NCBI GenBank assembly: GCA_947476255.1
Contig: CANJPY010000024.1
Location: forward strand, 1-54,067
Origin: Chthoniobacteraceae bacterium
GTDB taxonomy: Bacteria > Verrucomicrobiota > Verrucomicrobiia > Chthoniobacterales > Chthoniobacteraceae
Direction: 5' to 3'
DNA length: 54,067 nucleotides
The notes beneath the pieces were generated by a model, which saw nothing but the letters and a program-made list of their open reading frames with translations, was not told where the DNA came from and made no database searches. The translations under genes and the position numbers were made by a program. Positions 34,690-44,262 of the stretch are shown one piece after another (position 1 is the first letter of the stretch; every line of letters starts with the position of its first letter).

Positions 34690-36303
34690 ATGACTCCCGC
34701 TATTTGGATGTTCCTCGCCTTCGTGGCAGCCACCCTCGGCATCACAATCTGGGCCGCAAAACGTAACACAGGCGCAAGCGCCTATTTCGCTGCCGGTCGC
34801 AGCATCACCGGTTGGCAAAACGGTCTCGCCGTGGCCGGCGACTATATGAGTGCGGCCAGCTTTCTTGGAATCTCGGGCATGATCGCCCTCTACGGCTTTG
34901 ACGGATTCATGTATTCCGTGGGCTGGTTGGTCGCGTACCTCACGGTCCTGCTCATCGTCGCAGAACCCCTGCGTAACGCGGGCAAGTACACGATGGCGGA
35001 CCTCCTCGCTTACCGCCTCACGCCACGCCCCGTGCGCGCTATGGCTTCGCTGAGCACCATCACCGTTTCCACCTTTTACATGGTCGCCCAAATGATCGGC
35101 GCTGGGGCCCTCGTCAAACTGCTCTTAAGCAATATCCCCTGGATTAGCACCAATGCCGCCATCATCGGCGTTGGAGTCCTGATGGTCGTTTATGTGGTTT
35201 TCGGCGGCATGCTCGCCACCACCTGGGTGCAGATCATCAAGGCCATCCTGCTCATGACCGGTACGATCTTCTTGAGCGTGCTCGTGATGAAACAGTTCGA
35301 TTTTAATTTCGAACGCTTCTTCTCGGCCATCTCCCAACTCACCTACGTAGATCCTAAAACCAAACTCGAAGTCACCCGAAACTTCCTCGAACCCGGACTC
35401 AAATTCGGCGACGCTGCCACGGCTGGTTACGGAAAATGGGACCTCGTTTCCCTCGGCATTGCCCTCCTCTTTGGCACCGCAGGTCTCCCCCACATTCTGG
35501 TCCGTTTTTACACTGTTCCTGACGCAAAAACCGCCCGCGTTTCCGTCGTCTGGGCCATGATTATCATCGGCACCTTCTACATCCTTACCACCTTCCTCGG
35601 GTTCGGCGCCGCCACCTTGATCAAGCCCGATCATATTACCACCGATAATATGGCTGCACCCCAACTCGCAGAAACCCTCGGCGGCCCTCTTTTCTTCGCC
35701 TTCATCTCGGCCGTCGCTTTCGCCACCATCCTAGCCGTCGTCGCCGGTTTAACCATCAGTGCCAGTGCTTCCTTCGCTCACGACTTTTACTCCAACGTAC
35801 TCCACCACGGTAAAGAAACGGACCCCAACAGTGAAGTCCGTGTCGCCCGTATCACCGCCTTCATCGTGGGGGCTGTCTCCATCGTCCTCGCCATCAAATT
35901 ACAAACCGTCAATGTTGCCTTTCTTGTCGGCCTCGCTTTCGCAGTCGCCGCAAGCGCCAATCTCCCAGTGATCGTGCTGTCCATTTTCTGGAAACGCTTC
36001 AGCACAACCGGGGCCGTCGCCGGACTCGCAGTCGGCCTCCTCGCAAGCATCCTCCTGATTCTCGTGAGCCCCAGCATTATGGGCATCGACGCACCGGACG
36101 TGGTCGCCGCAAAACGGCACCTCATCCAGATGAAGCCGCTCTTCCCCCTCAACAACCCGGGAATCCTGAGCATCCCCATCGGCTTCCTCGCCGCAATTAT
36201 CGGTTCCCTTCTACGGCCTGAACCTGAAGCCGAAGCCAAATTTGAGGAACTCCAAGTCCGCTCCCAAACCGGACTCGGTGCCGAAAAGGCAGTCGCCCAC
36301 TAA
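34690..36303 (+). CDS. actP: Acetate/monocarboxylate-type sodium:solute symporter (ActP-like)
   Basis: 537 residues, about 13 membrane segments, of the sodium:solute symporter family. YFAAGRSITGWQNGLAVAGDYMSAASFLG-type sequence near residues 31-58 (seen in shorter pieces such as AAGRSITGWQNG and AGDYMSAASFLG) is the ActP signature, and GLPHILVRFYTV lies in the later core. It imports short carboxylates such as acetate with a cation. The upstream DUF485 gene is its usual companion. No acs gene is in the window. Confidence 0.9.
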   Translation: MTPAIWMFLAFVAATLGITIWAAKRNTGASAYFAAGRSITGWQNGLAVAGDYMSAASFLGISGMIALYGFDGFMYSVGWLVAYLTVLLIVAEPLRNAGKYTMADLLAYRLTPRPVRAMASLSTITVSTFYMVAQMIGAGALVKLLLSNIPWISTNAAIIGVGVLMVVYVVFGGMLATTWVQIIKAILLMTGTIFLSVLVMKQFDFNFERFFSAISQLTYVDPKTKLEVTRNFLEPGLKFGDAATAGYGKWDLVSLGIALLFGTAGLPHILVRFYTVPDAKTARVSVVWAMIIIGTFYILTTFLGFGAATLIKPDHITTDNMAAPQLAETLGGPLFFAFISAVAFATILAVVAGLTISASASFAHDFYSNVLHHGKETDPNSEVRVARITAFIVGAVSIVLAIKLQTVNVAFLVGLAFAVAASANLPVIVLSIFWKRFSTTGAVAGLAVGLLASILLILVSPSIMGIDAPDVVAAKRHLIQMKPLFPLNNPGILSIPIGFLAAIIGSLLRPEPEAEAKFEELQVRSQTGLGAEKAVAH

Positions 36304-36347
36304 CCCCTTGCGTGCGGTTGGGCAGGCCGCATCTTAGACTCGACAAC

Positions 36348-36382
36348 GGGGCGGTTGGAATAAACACTCCCGCCCCAATTTT
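36348..36382 (+). terminator. Possible weak terminator between actP and fabG
   Basis: GGGGCGG (36348-36354) pairs with CCGCCCC (36370-36376) over a 15-base loop and is followed by AATTTT. It lies between the actP stop and the fabG start. The long loop and short T run make it weaker than the other terminators in this window. Confidence 0.4.
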
Positions 36383-36395
36383 CCAATCAGACCTT

Positions 36396-37139
36396 ATGCG
36401 TTTTGCCAATCAAGTTGCAGTTGTCACTGGTGCCGGTCGCGGCATCGGCCATGCCATCGCCCTTAAATTTGCGTCCGAGGGGGCGCGCGTCGCCGTCGTT
36501 TCTCGCAACGAAAACAATGCGTTGCGCACCGCCGATGAAATCAACGCACGGCATGCAGGTCTTGCCAAAGCCTACGCCGTTGACGTCGCGAGCCACTCCG
36601 CAGTGGCCCACCTTGCAGAACAAATTTTGACGGACTTTTCCAGAGTCGACATTCTCGTCAATAACGCGGGCGTCACACGCGACGGCCTCTCCATGCGCAT
36701 GAGCGAAGAGGACTGGGACGTTGTGGTGGACACCAACCTGAAAGGGACATTCAACTGCATTCAGGCGTTTGAGCGCTCCCTCATTAAACAGCGTTCGGGG
36801 CGCATCATTAACATAGGTTCTGTTGCCGGATTAATGGGCAACGCAGGCCAGGCAAACTACGCAGCCTCCAAGGCGGGAGTCTTGGGGCTTTCAAAAACCA
36901 TCGCCCGTGAATTGGCCAGCCGGGGCATCACCTGCAATGTGGTGGCACCTGGATTTATTGAGACGGATATGACAGATGTATTGCCGGAAAAAATCAAAAA
37001 CGCCGTGATTTCCCAAATTCCCGCCGGCTCGTTTGGGAAACCTGATGACATCGCCGCAGCAGTCGCCTTTTTAGCAAGTGCTGAAGCCGGGTATATCACG
37101 GGACAGTGCCTCACCGTTGATGGCGGTATGGTCATGTAA
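36396..37139 (+). CDS. fabG: 3-oxoacyl-ACP reductase-like SDR
   Basis: 247 residues from ATG 36396, the standard length. The NAD(P) site is TGAGRGIG (11-18), NNAG lies at 89-92, and the catalytic tetrad is N114, S142, Y155, K159. IARELASRGITCNVVAPGFIETDM and similar blocks are typical of FabG. It reduces 3-oxoacyl-ACP in fatty acid synthesis. No other fab genes are adjacent, so a role in another oxidoreduction is possible, but the fit to FabG is close. It is followed by sixA after 23 bases. Confidence 0.88.
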   Translation: MRFANQVAVVTGAGRGIGHAIALKFASEGARVAVVSRNENNALRTADEINARHAGLAKAYAVDVASHSAVAHLAEQILTDFSRVDILVNNAGVTRDGLSMRMSEEDWDVVVDTNLKGTFNCIQAFERSLIKQRSGRIINIGSVAGLMGNAGQANYAASKAGVLGLSKTIARELASRGITCNVVAPGFIETDMTDVLPEKIKNAVISQIPAGSFGKPDDIAAAVAFLASAEAGYITGQCLTVDGGMVM

Positions 37140-37162
37140 CGCCGCAGCCCTTGTTCCCCCCC

Positions 37163-37624
37163 ATGGATCTGTTCCTTCTCAGGCATGCCGACGCATTAGA
37201 CAGCGCCCCCAGCGACATGGAACGCCCCCTTTCAGAAAAAGGGCAACTCCAAGCCGCCAAGGTTGCCCGATATCTTGCAAAAGCGCCTCTGAAGCCCGTC
37301 CTGATCCTGAGCAGCCCAGCCCTTCGCACCCTGGAAACGGCCCAAACGCTTGCACGCGCCCTTGCCGTAGATATCCTCCCATGCGCGTGGGCACAGCCCG
37401 GCATGCACCCAGAGGAAGCCATCGATGAACTCAAGGCTTTCAGAGGTGCCGGCCCCGTACTGCTCGTAGGCCACCAACCCGATCTCGGTCTGCTCGCAGC
37501 GCGCCTCCTCTCCTACCATTACCCGGAGCGCCTTCCTGTTTCCAAAGCGAGCCTGATGCACCTGCATTTGTTTTCCACCGAAGCCGCCGAATTGAATTCC
37601 TTTGTGCCATGCAAGCTGATGTAA
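37163..37624 (+). CDS. sixA: Phosphohistidine phosphatase SixA-like
   Basis: 153 residues from ATG 37163. The histidine phosphatase motif LLRHADA at 5-11 begins the protein, LSSPALRTLETAQ is the second block and LLVGHQPDLG the third. SixA-type enzymes remove phosphate from histidine on phosphotransfer proteins. Its last 16 bases overlap pgl, so the two are coupled. Confidence 0.85.
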   Translation: MDLFLLRHADALDSAPSDMERPLSEKGQLQAAKVARYLAKAPLKPVLILSSPALRTLETAQTLARALAVDILPCAWAQPGMHPEEAIDELKAFRGAGPVLLVGHQPDLGLLAARLLSYHYPERLPVSKASLMHLHLFSTEAAELNSFVPCKLM

Positions 37625-38307
37625 AAACCTCCGTCCAGCGTACCTCCTCCTTCATTGCGGATGCAGTTGCTCTCATTGTTGAAGCTGGCCAGCGAGCCAT
37701 CGCACGTTCCGGTTTGTTCCGACTTGGCCTGGCTGGAGGCAATACTCCCCGCGCCGTATACGCAGCCCTCGCACAACAAGCCCACTCCTTGCCTTGGGAT
37801 CGCGTTCAAATCACCTTCGGAGACGAACGCTGCGTCCCTCCGGACCATGCCGACAGCAACTTCCGCATGGCTTACGAGTCTCTCTTGAGTCACGTCCCGA
37901 TCCCAGAAGGAAACATTTTTCGCATCAAAGGCGAAATCCCCCAAGAAGAAGCCGCTCTCGAGTGCGAGTCCAAACTCGCGGCCGTTGCGACGCGCTTCGC
38001 TGAAGAGCGTTACGAGCATGACCTGCTCCTGCTTGGACTAGGCGAGGACGGCCACACCGCCTCACTTTTTCCGGGCTCCCCCGCTCTCGAAGAAACAAAC
38101 CGCAACGTCATTCCAACCACCGGGCCCAAGCCTCCACCTCGGAGAATCACCTTTACCTTCCCGCTAATTAACGCGGCGAAGTTGATTGTTTTTCTGCTCA
38201 ACGACCCTAAAAAGGAGGCCATTTTACAAGGGGCTCTGCGCGGCGAATACCCCTCGGGACGAGTGGCTCCCAAAAACGGCCGAATCGTCTGGCTTGCAGG
38301 CGAATAA
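37609..38307 (+). CDS. pgl: 6-phosphogluconolactonase
   Basis: 232 residues, the usual length of the Pgl/NagB-fold enzyme. GLAGGNTPRAVY, FGDERCVPPDHADSNF and LGLGEDGHTASLFPGSPAL are the family blocks. It hydrolyses 6-phosphogluconolactone in the oxidative pentose phosphate pathway. It overlaps sixA by 16 bases; zwf and gnd are not in the window. The next gene, 92 bases downstream, carries a sugar-lactonase-like domain. Confidence 0.93.
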   Translation: MQADVKTSVQRTSSFIADAVALIVEAGQRAIARSGLFRLGLAGGNTPRAVYAALAQQAHSLPWDRVQITFGDERCVPPDHADSNFRMAYESLLSHVPIPEGNIFRIKGEIPQEEAALECESKLAAVATRFAEERYEHDLLLLGLGEDGHTASLFPGSPALEETNRNVIPTTGPKPPPRRITFTFPLINAAKLIVFLLNDPKKEAILQGALRGEYPSGRVAPKNGRIVWLAGE

Positions 38308-38399
38308 AGCGGAGACGCCCCAGCTGGCGAGCAAGTAAAAAGCGTCATGCCGTTCAAGCAAAGACTCCTGCGTGTTTCGCGCGTCCGACTTCCCCCTCT

Positions 38400-40124
38400 A
38401 TGCGCTCACTCCCCTCCTTGTTTTTCCTTCTTTTCACCCGCTGTCTCCTCGCTCAAAACACAGCCCCCTCCCCCAGCCCGTTTCCAAAGGGTGAAGTCCT
38501 AGAATTCACCCTCGCTCACAGCACCGTTTTTCCCGGGACCACGCGGCAGTTTTGGGTGTACATCCCTGCCTCTTATCAACCGGAAAAACCAGCCTGCCTT
38601 TATGTGCATCAAGACGGGATTGCCAATAAAGCTCCGGCTGTTTTTGACGAACTCATCGCAAAGGGCGAAATGCCTCCAACCATCGGCGTTTTTGTCCAAC
38701 CCGGCAGAGTTAAAGCCCTTCAACCCGGCACAGGCGACCGGGTCAACAGATCCTTTGAATATAACTCCCTTTCGCCCGACTATCCCCGCTTTTTAGCCGA
38801 CGAACTGCTTCCCGCCGTCGAAAGCAAAAGCACCTCCAACGGTCGGCCCATCCGCATCTCCACAGATCCCAACGACCGAGCCATCGGCGGCCACAGCTCA
38901 GGAGCCTTAGCTGCCTTTAACGCCGCATTCGAACGCCCAGACCTCTTTCGCCGCGTCTTTTCAGGCATCGGCAGTTACACCGACATCCGCGGGGGCGATA
39001 AATTCCCGTCCCTCCTCCGCAAAACCGAACCCAAGCCCTTGCGTGTTTTTGTTCAGGACGGTGCGCAGGACCTCAACAACTCTTTTGGCGACTGGTGGTT
39101 GGCAAATCAGACACTCGAACGTGCACTCGTCTTTTCAGGCTATGAAGTTGCCCATGCCTGGGGCTCCGGAGGCCACAATGATAAAGAAATCGAAGTCATT
39201 TTTCCCGATGCCATGCGCTTTCTGTGGAAGGACTGGCCAGCCCCCATCTCAACTCCGAAGGGATCTGAAGCTTTTCAAAAACTCCTCCTTCCAGATGAAG
39301 ACTGGCAGCTCATCAGTGAGGGATACAAATTCCTCGAAGGCCCAGCCACCAATGCCAGGGGCGAACTCTTTTTCGACGATATTCCCACAAGCAAAGTCTA
39401 CCGCTTGGATGCTCAAGGAATACCCGAAACCTTTGTCGAAGAATCAGGGCGCGGCAATGGTCAGGCATTTGGCCCAGACGGCAGACTGTACGCACTGGCG
39501 GCAGGCGAAAACAAACTCGTTGCCTACAACGCAGATGGTTCCATGGAAGTCGTTGCAGAAGGCTTCCGCGGGAATGATTTAATCGTCCGCAGCGACGAAA
39601 AAATTTATGTCACCGAGCCCGGTTGGAACGGGAAAGACCCGAGCCGCATCTGGCTTGTTTTCAAAGACGGGTCCACAAAAATTGTAGATTCCGGCCTCAA
39701 ATTTTCCAATGGCATCGCACTCTCGCCGGATCAATCCCTGCTATATGTCGCGGACTCCAGAACCCGCTGGGTTTACAGCTACCAAATCCAATCCGACGGC
39801 ACTCTCGTGAACAAGCAACGTTTCTTCCAACTCACTGTTCCCGATTATGCAGACGACTCCGGCGTCGATGGGTTGAAGGTTGACACTGACGGTCGCCTGT
39901 ACGCTGCTACGAGGATGGGCATCCAGGTGTGCGATCCATCGGGACGCGTTCAATGCATCCTTCCAATGCCAAACAAGAAGGTCGCAAACATCGCCTTCGG
40001 AGGTGCCCAAATGGATATCCTTTACGCCACGTGTGGTGACAAACTTTACAAACGCAAAGTCCGCACGCACGGGGTGCAGTCCTTCGCCCCTCCTCTCCTC
40101 AATGCAAAGTTAAACGGCGGATAA
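38400..40124 (+). CDS. Exported esterase fused to SMP-30/gluconolactonase-like propeller
   Basis: 574 residues with a signal peptide (about 1-18). The N-terminal domain (about 30-285) is an alpha/beta-hydrolase of the enterochelin-esterase/esterase D type with nucleophile S166 in GGHSSG and a late GGHND block. The C-terminal domain (about 300-560) is an SMP-30/gluconolactonase-type beta propeller: FLEGPATNARGELFF, SNGIALSPDQSLLYVAD, DGLKVDTDGRLYAAT. The pair of domains would act in the periplasm, perhaps on acylated sugars whose lactone products need opening. The link to pgl in the neighbouring gene is suggestive only. Confidence 0.85.
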   Translation: MRSLPSLFFLLFTRCLLAQNTAPSPSPFPKGEVLEFTLAHSTVFPGTTRQFWVYIPASYQPEKPACLYVHQDGIANKAPAVFDELIAKGEMPPTIGVFVQPGRVKALQPGTGDRVNRSFEYNSLSPDYPRFLADELLPAVESKSTSNGRPIRISTDPNDRAIGGHSSGALAAFNAAFERPDLFRRVFSGIGSYTDIRGGDKFPSLLRKTEPKPLRVFVQDGAQDLNNSFGDWWLANQTLERALVFSGYEVAHAWGSGGHNDKEIEVIFPDAMRFLWKDWPAPISTPKGSEAFQKLLLPDEDWQLISEGYKFLEGPATNARGELFFDDIPTSKVYRLDAQGIPETFVEESGRGNGQAFGPDGRLYALAAGENKLVAYNADGSMEVVAEGFRGNDLIVRSDEKIYVTEPGWNGKDPSRIWLVFKDGSTKIVDSGLKFSNGIALSPDQSLLYVADSRTRWVYSYQIQSDGTLVNKQRFFQLTVPDYADDSGVDGLKVDTDGRLYAATRMGIQVCDPSGRVQCILPMPNKKVANIAFGGAQMDILYATCGDKLYKRKVRTHGVQSFAPPLLNAKLNGG

Positions 40125-40458
40125 TATCCGCAGCTTGAGGCGTATTTTCCACACCAAGGCGTCCAAAAAATTTTACCCGCCGATTGTTGCACCGCCGCAA
40201 ACAACAGCGAGTCCCAGCCCCATGCAAAAAGTCTCTCCGACCTCTATAACTGCAGCTTAGCTGGATTCCGCGAAAGGCGAGTGAGCACGTTTTCGATAAG
40301 CCTCCCGAAGCGCGAGGCTCAACAACCTTCCCCTCTCCGAGCAGGAAAAACGTCTCTCTTGACCACTGTTGCGTTGTTGCATCCCATGCTTCCCATTGAT
40401 GCACCACGAGTCGCTTTCAGGTTTTCCGGTTGTACCCAGTCCCCCTTGCGCCTCCATC
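40125..40458. other. Convergent intergenic stretch with nothing recognised
   Basis: 334 bases between the ends of two convergent genes. The only structure seen is a small hairpin (GCCTC and GAGGC near 40303-40321) without a T run. Open frames here are short and have no ribosome binding site or family feature. Confidence 0.5.
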
Positions 40459-41574
40459 TTAACCATCCTCTGAAACCTCCGCATAAACGACGCGCATCTC
40501 AGCGGCCATGCGTTGTGAACTAAAGTGACAGCGCCATCTCTCCGCCCCACCCGCCCCTAAACGCGCACGCAGCAAAGGATTTAAAATAAGCTCTCTCAAC
40601 CGCTCTGCCAGATCCTGCGCGTTGTCCGGCTCAAAAAGCAATCCACTTTCAGGCTCCACAATCTCCAGAGGCCCACCCGCTGCAGCGGCCACTACAGGAA
40701 TCCCCCGGCTCATCGCTTCCGCCAATACCAGCCCAAAGGGCTCCGCTGGGCTCGGCAGCACCACAATATCGGAGGCCCTCATCCACACGTCCGGCCTCGA
40801 TTGATGCCCAACAGCTCGCACGCAATTCCTCAAATCAAGAGTTGTAATTCTTCTCTTTAACGCTTCTTCAAGAGACCCGCCTCCCAGCAACACAGCGTCA
40901 AATTGTTGACCCTCCCCGTAAAGTATTTCCAGTGCTTTGAGCAGCGTGAAATGCCCCTTCTCCGTTTCAAGACGTGCCGGACACAATAACACCAAACCCT
41001 CCTCTGGCAGGCCCACCCACCTCCGTGCCTCCTGTGCTGAGGGCTCTCCCGAGCAGGGCGCTGCCACACCATTCCTCACCACGCGCAGCTTCCCCCCCAA
41101 CACATCCCCGCGCCCCCTCATCGCAGTAGCCACCGCTTCAGATATCGCAATCCACCGCGCAACCCGTGGCCTGATCCACCGGTGCACCCCATCAGACATC
41201 AAACGCGCCATCCCTCTGCGAAACTCCCTTGCTGGCGTTATAAAATGCTGAGTTACAACAATCTTTCCCAGACCCGCCCTCTCGGCCGCAAGACACGCAA
41301 AAAAAGTGGAAACGCCGTTGTGCGTATGTACCACATCAACCCCCTTTGCACGCAGCAACCGTGCAACCTTCAAAAGCCCCGAGGCCGGAGAATGTTTCAT
41401 ATCCAATTTTACCACCTCAATACCCGCCGCCTCAGCTTTCTCGGCAAGCGGCGAACCACTCGGACTGCCCAACAATACAGAGACTCCGACAGCCTCAAGT
41501 CCTTGAGCCAAATCCAAACAATGCCGCTCCGTCCCCGCGAATCCGTCCGAATCCGTCCACAAAAGAATTTTCAT
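40459..41574 (-). CDS. Glycosyltransferase family 4
   Basis: 371 residues, GT-B fold. The N-terminal half has GFAGTERHCLDLA and VVHTHNGVS, the C-terminal half PARLETEKGHFTLLKA and the donor-site box PAEPFGLVLAEAMSRGIPVV with the EX7E glutamates. It adds a sugar from a nucleotide sugar to a lipid-linked glycan at the cytoplasmic face. Last gene of the polysaccharide run; acceptor and sugar unknown. Confidence 0.9.
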   Translation of the reverse strand: MKILLWTDSDGFAGTERHCLDLAQGLEAVGVSVLLGSPSGSPLAEKAEAAGIEVVKLDMKHSPASGLLKVARLLRAKGVDVVHTHNGVSTFFACLAAERAGLGKIVVTQHFITPAREFRRGMARLMSDGVHRWIRPRVARWIAISEAVATAMRGRGDVLGGKLRVVRNGVAAPCSGEPSAQEARRWVGLPEEGLVLLCPARLETEKGHFTLLKALEILYGEGQQFDAVLLGGGSLEEALKRRITTLDLRNCVRAVGHQSRPDVWMRASDIVVLPSPAEPFGLVLAEAMSRGIPVVAAAAGGPLEIVEPESGLLFEPDNAQDLAERLRELILNPLLRARLGAGGAERWRCHFSSQRMAAEMRVVYAEVSEDG

Positions 41575-41687
41575 TTTGTCGCCCTTTTAATGACCGACTG
41601 CCGTCACACCGCCGACACAGATTCATGCGCCCCCACCCGTCAAAAGCTCAACCCGCCTACTCCCTTCCCCTCCCGCACCCCGCATTC

Positions 41688-42872
41688 CTAGACGCTGGCT
41701 CTTAAGATCCTTTCATAACGCACCAAAATCGCAGGCCACTCATACTCTGACACCGATGCGGCTATTTCAGCACCCGTCCAAAATACCCCTGCACGTAACT
41801 TCTCGAGCCCCAAAGCAATCTCGAGAACATCCGTAGGATCCTCCAAAAGAAGGCCGCTGAAAGCGTCTTTGACCGCCACCGCAGCACCCGCGCAACGGCT
41901 TGTGAGCACAGGAAGCCCCGCTGCCAGAGCCTCCACGATCACCATGCCCCACGCTTCATAGACGGTTGGTAGAGCAAATACGTCCGCCATTCCAAACCAG
42001 CAGTGTACGCCCTCGGAAGATCCAACCAGATGAACACGACCGGACATTCCCAATTTTTCGGCCTGCTTCAGCAAAAAGGCCTTCGGAAGATTCCCAACCG
42101 CCACCACATGCACCGTCCTGTCCTTAAGCCGCGCCACCGCCTCTAGCAGGGGCAGAAAACCTTTACGCTCCCATTCATTCGCCACGAAGAGAACAACCCA
42201 CGCATCCTCGGGAAGTCCTAGTTTACCTCGCAACAAACGCCTGTAAGTCCGATGTAACCCAATATTGAAATCTCCACTCGAAAACCCATTTGGAAGCACA
42301 TCGACCAAAGACGGATCCACTCCATAAAATCGCTCTAAATCAGCCCTAACTCTTGGTGTCAGTGCAATCAGGCGGCGATAACGCCCACTCCGAAATAGCG
42401 CCTCCTCCATCCTTAAAACGACTTTATGAAAGGGATTCACTCCCTGCACAAACCGCCTCCACCCCGTTCGCCGCAACCGCGTCTCCTCCCACCACGCCGC
42501 ATGAACGCTCTGAACCCAAACAACGCTCCCCTCCGGTGCCTGCACCCCAAATCCCGCCCAAACATCCCATTGCCTGGAGCGAACGATGGTCTCAGTGCGT
42601 CTGCGCACACCAGGCAGATCCAATCCCAAAGGATACCTCGTCCCCCCCAGCCATTGCCGTTTCACGGCATCCCTCGGATCGCCCCGGTCGCTAAACGAGC
42701 GGGCAATCACAGTCACCTCGCAAGACCGCGACAAATGCGATGCCGCCTCCGAAAGCACACGCTCCACCCCACCCCTGCTGTGACAATCAGAATAACACAG
42801 CGCAACGCGCAAACGTGCTGCAGAAAACAACTCCTCACTTTCCGCTCGAATGCCAAATGCCGAGTTAGTCAT
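41688..42872 (-). CDS. Glycosyltransferase family 4, WaaG-like
   Basis: 394 residues. SRGGVERVLSEAASHL near the start, ANEWERKGFLPLLEAV in the middle and the donor box PTVYEAWGMVIVEALAAG near the end define a GT4 enzyme similar to LPS core glucosyltransferase WaaG. The start at 42872 is preceded by AAGGAGG about 13 bases upstream; an overlapping ATG four bases upstream reads into a stop after two codons and is rejected. Part of the minus-strand polysaccharide operon. Confidence 0.9.
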   Translation of the reverse strand: MTNSAFGIRAESEELFSAARLRVALCYSDCHSRGGVERVLSEAASHLSRSCEVTVIARSFSDRGDPRDAVKRQWLGGTRYPLGLDLPGVRRRTETIVRSRQWDVWAGFGVQAPEGSVVWVQSVHAAWWEETRLRRTGWRRFVQGVNPFHKVVLRMEEALFRSGRYRRLIALTPRVRADLERFYGVDPSLVDVLPNGFSSGDFNIGLHRTYRRLLRGKLGLPEDAWVVLFVANEWERKGFLPLLEAVARLKDRTVHVVAVGNLPKAFLLKQAEKLGMSGRVHLVGSSEGVHCWFGMADVFALPTVYEAWGMVIVEALAAGLPVLTSRCAGAAVAVKDAFSGLLLEDPTDVLEIALGLEKLRAGVFWTGAEIAASVSEYEWPAILVRYERILRASV

Positions 42873-42950
42873 TCATTCCCCCCTCCTTTTTTAGACTCTC
42901 CCGCTTGAACCAAACCGTAACCAGCAAACCCCTGCCCTTCCTCAGTCCAC

Positions 42951-44192
42951 TCATGGCGTGTCCAGCAACGTACCACGCAATTCCCGTCGCTCAGTACGCC
43001 GTCTCAAGGACAGGGATGCCGGCGTCCATATCTCAGATTCAAACAACGCCATACCCACAGACGCCCAAGCGATCATGATCGCCCCTCGACTCCAATAGTG
43101 ATCCACCAAACCGTGCGCAAACTTAGCCGCAACCAACGCCCCAGCCAAAGGAAGCAACGAATTCACGCTGGTTTGCAATGCCTTGCGCCGCGTCCATACC
43201 CCGCCTAAAAGCCTCCCATGCACGCCTAAAAAAGCCAGCAACCCCAAAGGACCAGTCTCTGCAAGCGTCAGCCAAAACACATTCGTTGCGTCGTATTCCT
43301 TGCGTAATCCCGTCCCCACCCCAATCCAAGGACTCGAGCGCCACTGCTCCAAAGCCCACTCCGTATTGAGCACACGCGCCCTAATGTTATAGCGCTCGGG
43401 ATCAAAACTCGTGGCATACTCCCTCGACTCCTTTGGAACAAAAGTCCATATCAGCAAAAATAACGGCACCAAAAACAAGCCCAACTGAAAAAGCCGCCGG
43501 TATTGCCCTCGCCAGGCCAAAAGAAATCCCACCCCCACGGCAGCCGCCAGCCAAGCCCCCCGAGAAAGCACAACCAAAACTCCGGAGGCAATCAATGCTA
43601 CGACACCGAAATAAATCAGCCTCAATCTCTTGGCCGCGGTCAACCACCGTTCCACACCCAAAATAAATGCGCAGGACAAGGACGCCCCAACCCCATTTTT
43701 GTGAAGGCCCCAAAAATAACTCGATCCATTCACCAGGGCCGCCAATGACAGAAGACACCCCACCCCCAGCAGTGCAAAAAATACAGGCTCAAAGTCAGAC
43801 CTGCGCCTGGGCAGTTTTGAGAATACCGCGACGGCACCAATCCAATACAAACCCATTTGAACCAAGGACACCGCTGAGTTGTCCCTCCAACTAGGCAGAG
43901 TGAGGAGCACGGTTAGAAGCAGCCCTCCCCAAAGCTCCCAACTCATCCAAGAGAGTTCCCCGCGCCACCCGCGCAGAAACAGGAGAGGCACAGCAAGCAG
44001 CAAATGAACCTCAGCGAGTGAGAAATGCAGCCCTCCAACGGCTGAAATATCGTTTTGAAAGGGAGCCAAGCCGAAAATTAAAACCAACGGGAAGCACGGT
44101 ACTCTTATGGAAACCGCCCAAAACACAAGGGCGTAAAGCACCCCGAAAAAAACGACCAGCCAAAGATAATCCTGCCCCATAAAAATTCTCAT
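42951..44192 (-). CDS. O-antigen ligase / Wzy-like polymerase
   Basis: 413 residues with about eleven membrane segments and the conserved periplasmic region near 265-300 (RSSPWIGVGTG ... NVFWLTLAETGPLGLL) typical of the Wzy_C/O-antigen ligase family. It either joins O-antigen to lipid A-core or polymerises repeat units; the family cannot be split by eye. The first ATG is directly behind GGAGGGG, which is very close; ATG at 44180 gives wider spacing. It lies among four glycosyltransferase genes. Confidence 0.85.
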   Translation of the reverse strand: MRIFMGQDYLWLVVFFGVLYALVFWAVSIRVPCFPLVLIFGLAPFQNDISAVGGLHFSLAEVHLLLAVPLLFLRGWRGELSWMSWELWGGLLLTVLLTLPSWRDNSAVSLVQMGLYWIGAVAVFSKLPRRRSDFEPVFFALLGVGCLLSLAALVNGSSYFWGLHKNGVGASLSCAFILGVERWLTAAKRLRLIYFGVVALIASGVLVVLSRGAWLAAAVGVGFLLAWRGQYRRLFQLGLFLVPLFLLIWTFVPKESREYATSFDPERYNIRARVLNTEWALEQWRSSPWIGVGTGLRKEYDATNVFWLTLAETGPLGLLAFLGVHGRLLGGVWTRRKALQTSVNSLLPLAGALVAAKFAHGLVDHYWSRGAIMIAWASVGMALFESEIWTPASLSLRRRTERRELRGTLLDTP

Positions 44193-44262
44193 CCCCTCCA
44201 GCCGAGTCTTCGCAACGAACTACCGCAGAATCACGCGTTTTTTATTCCCCTCTCTCCTCATT

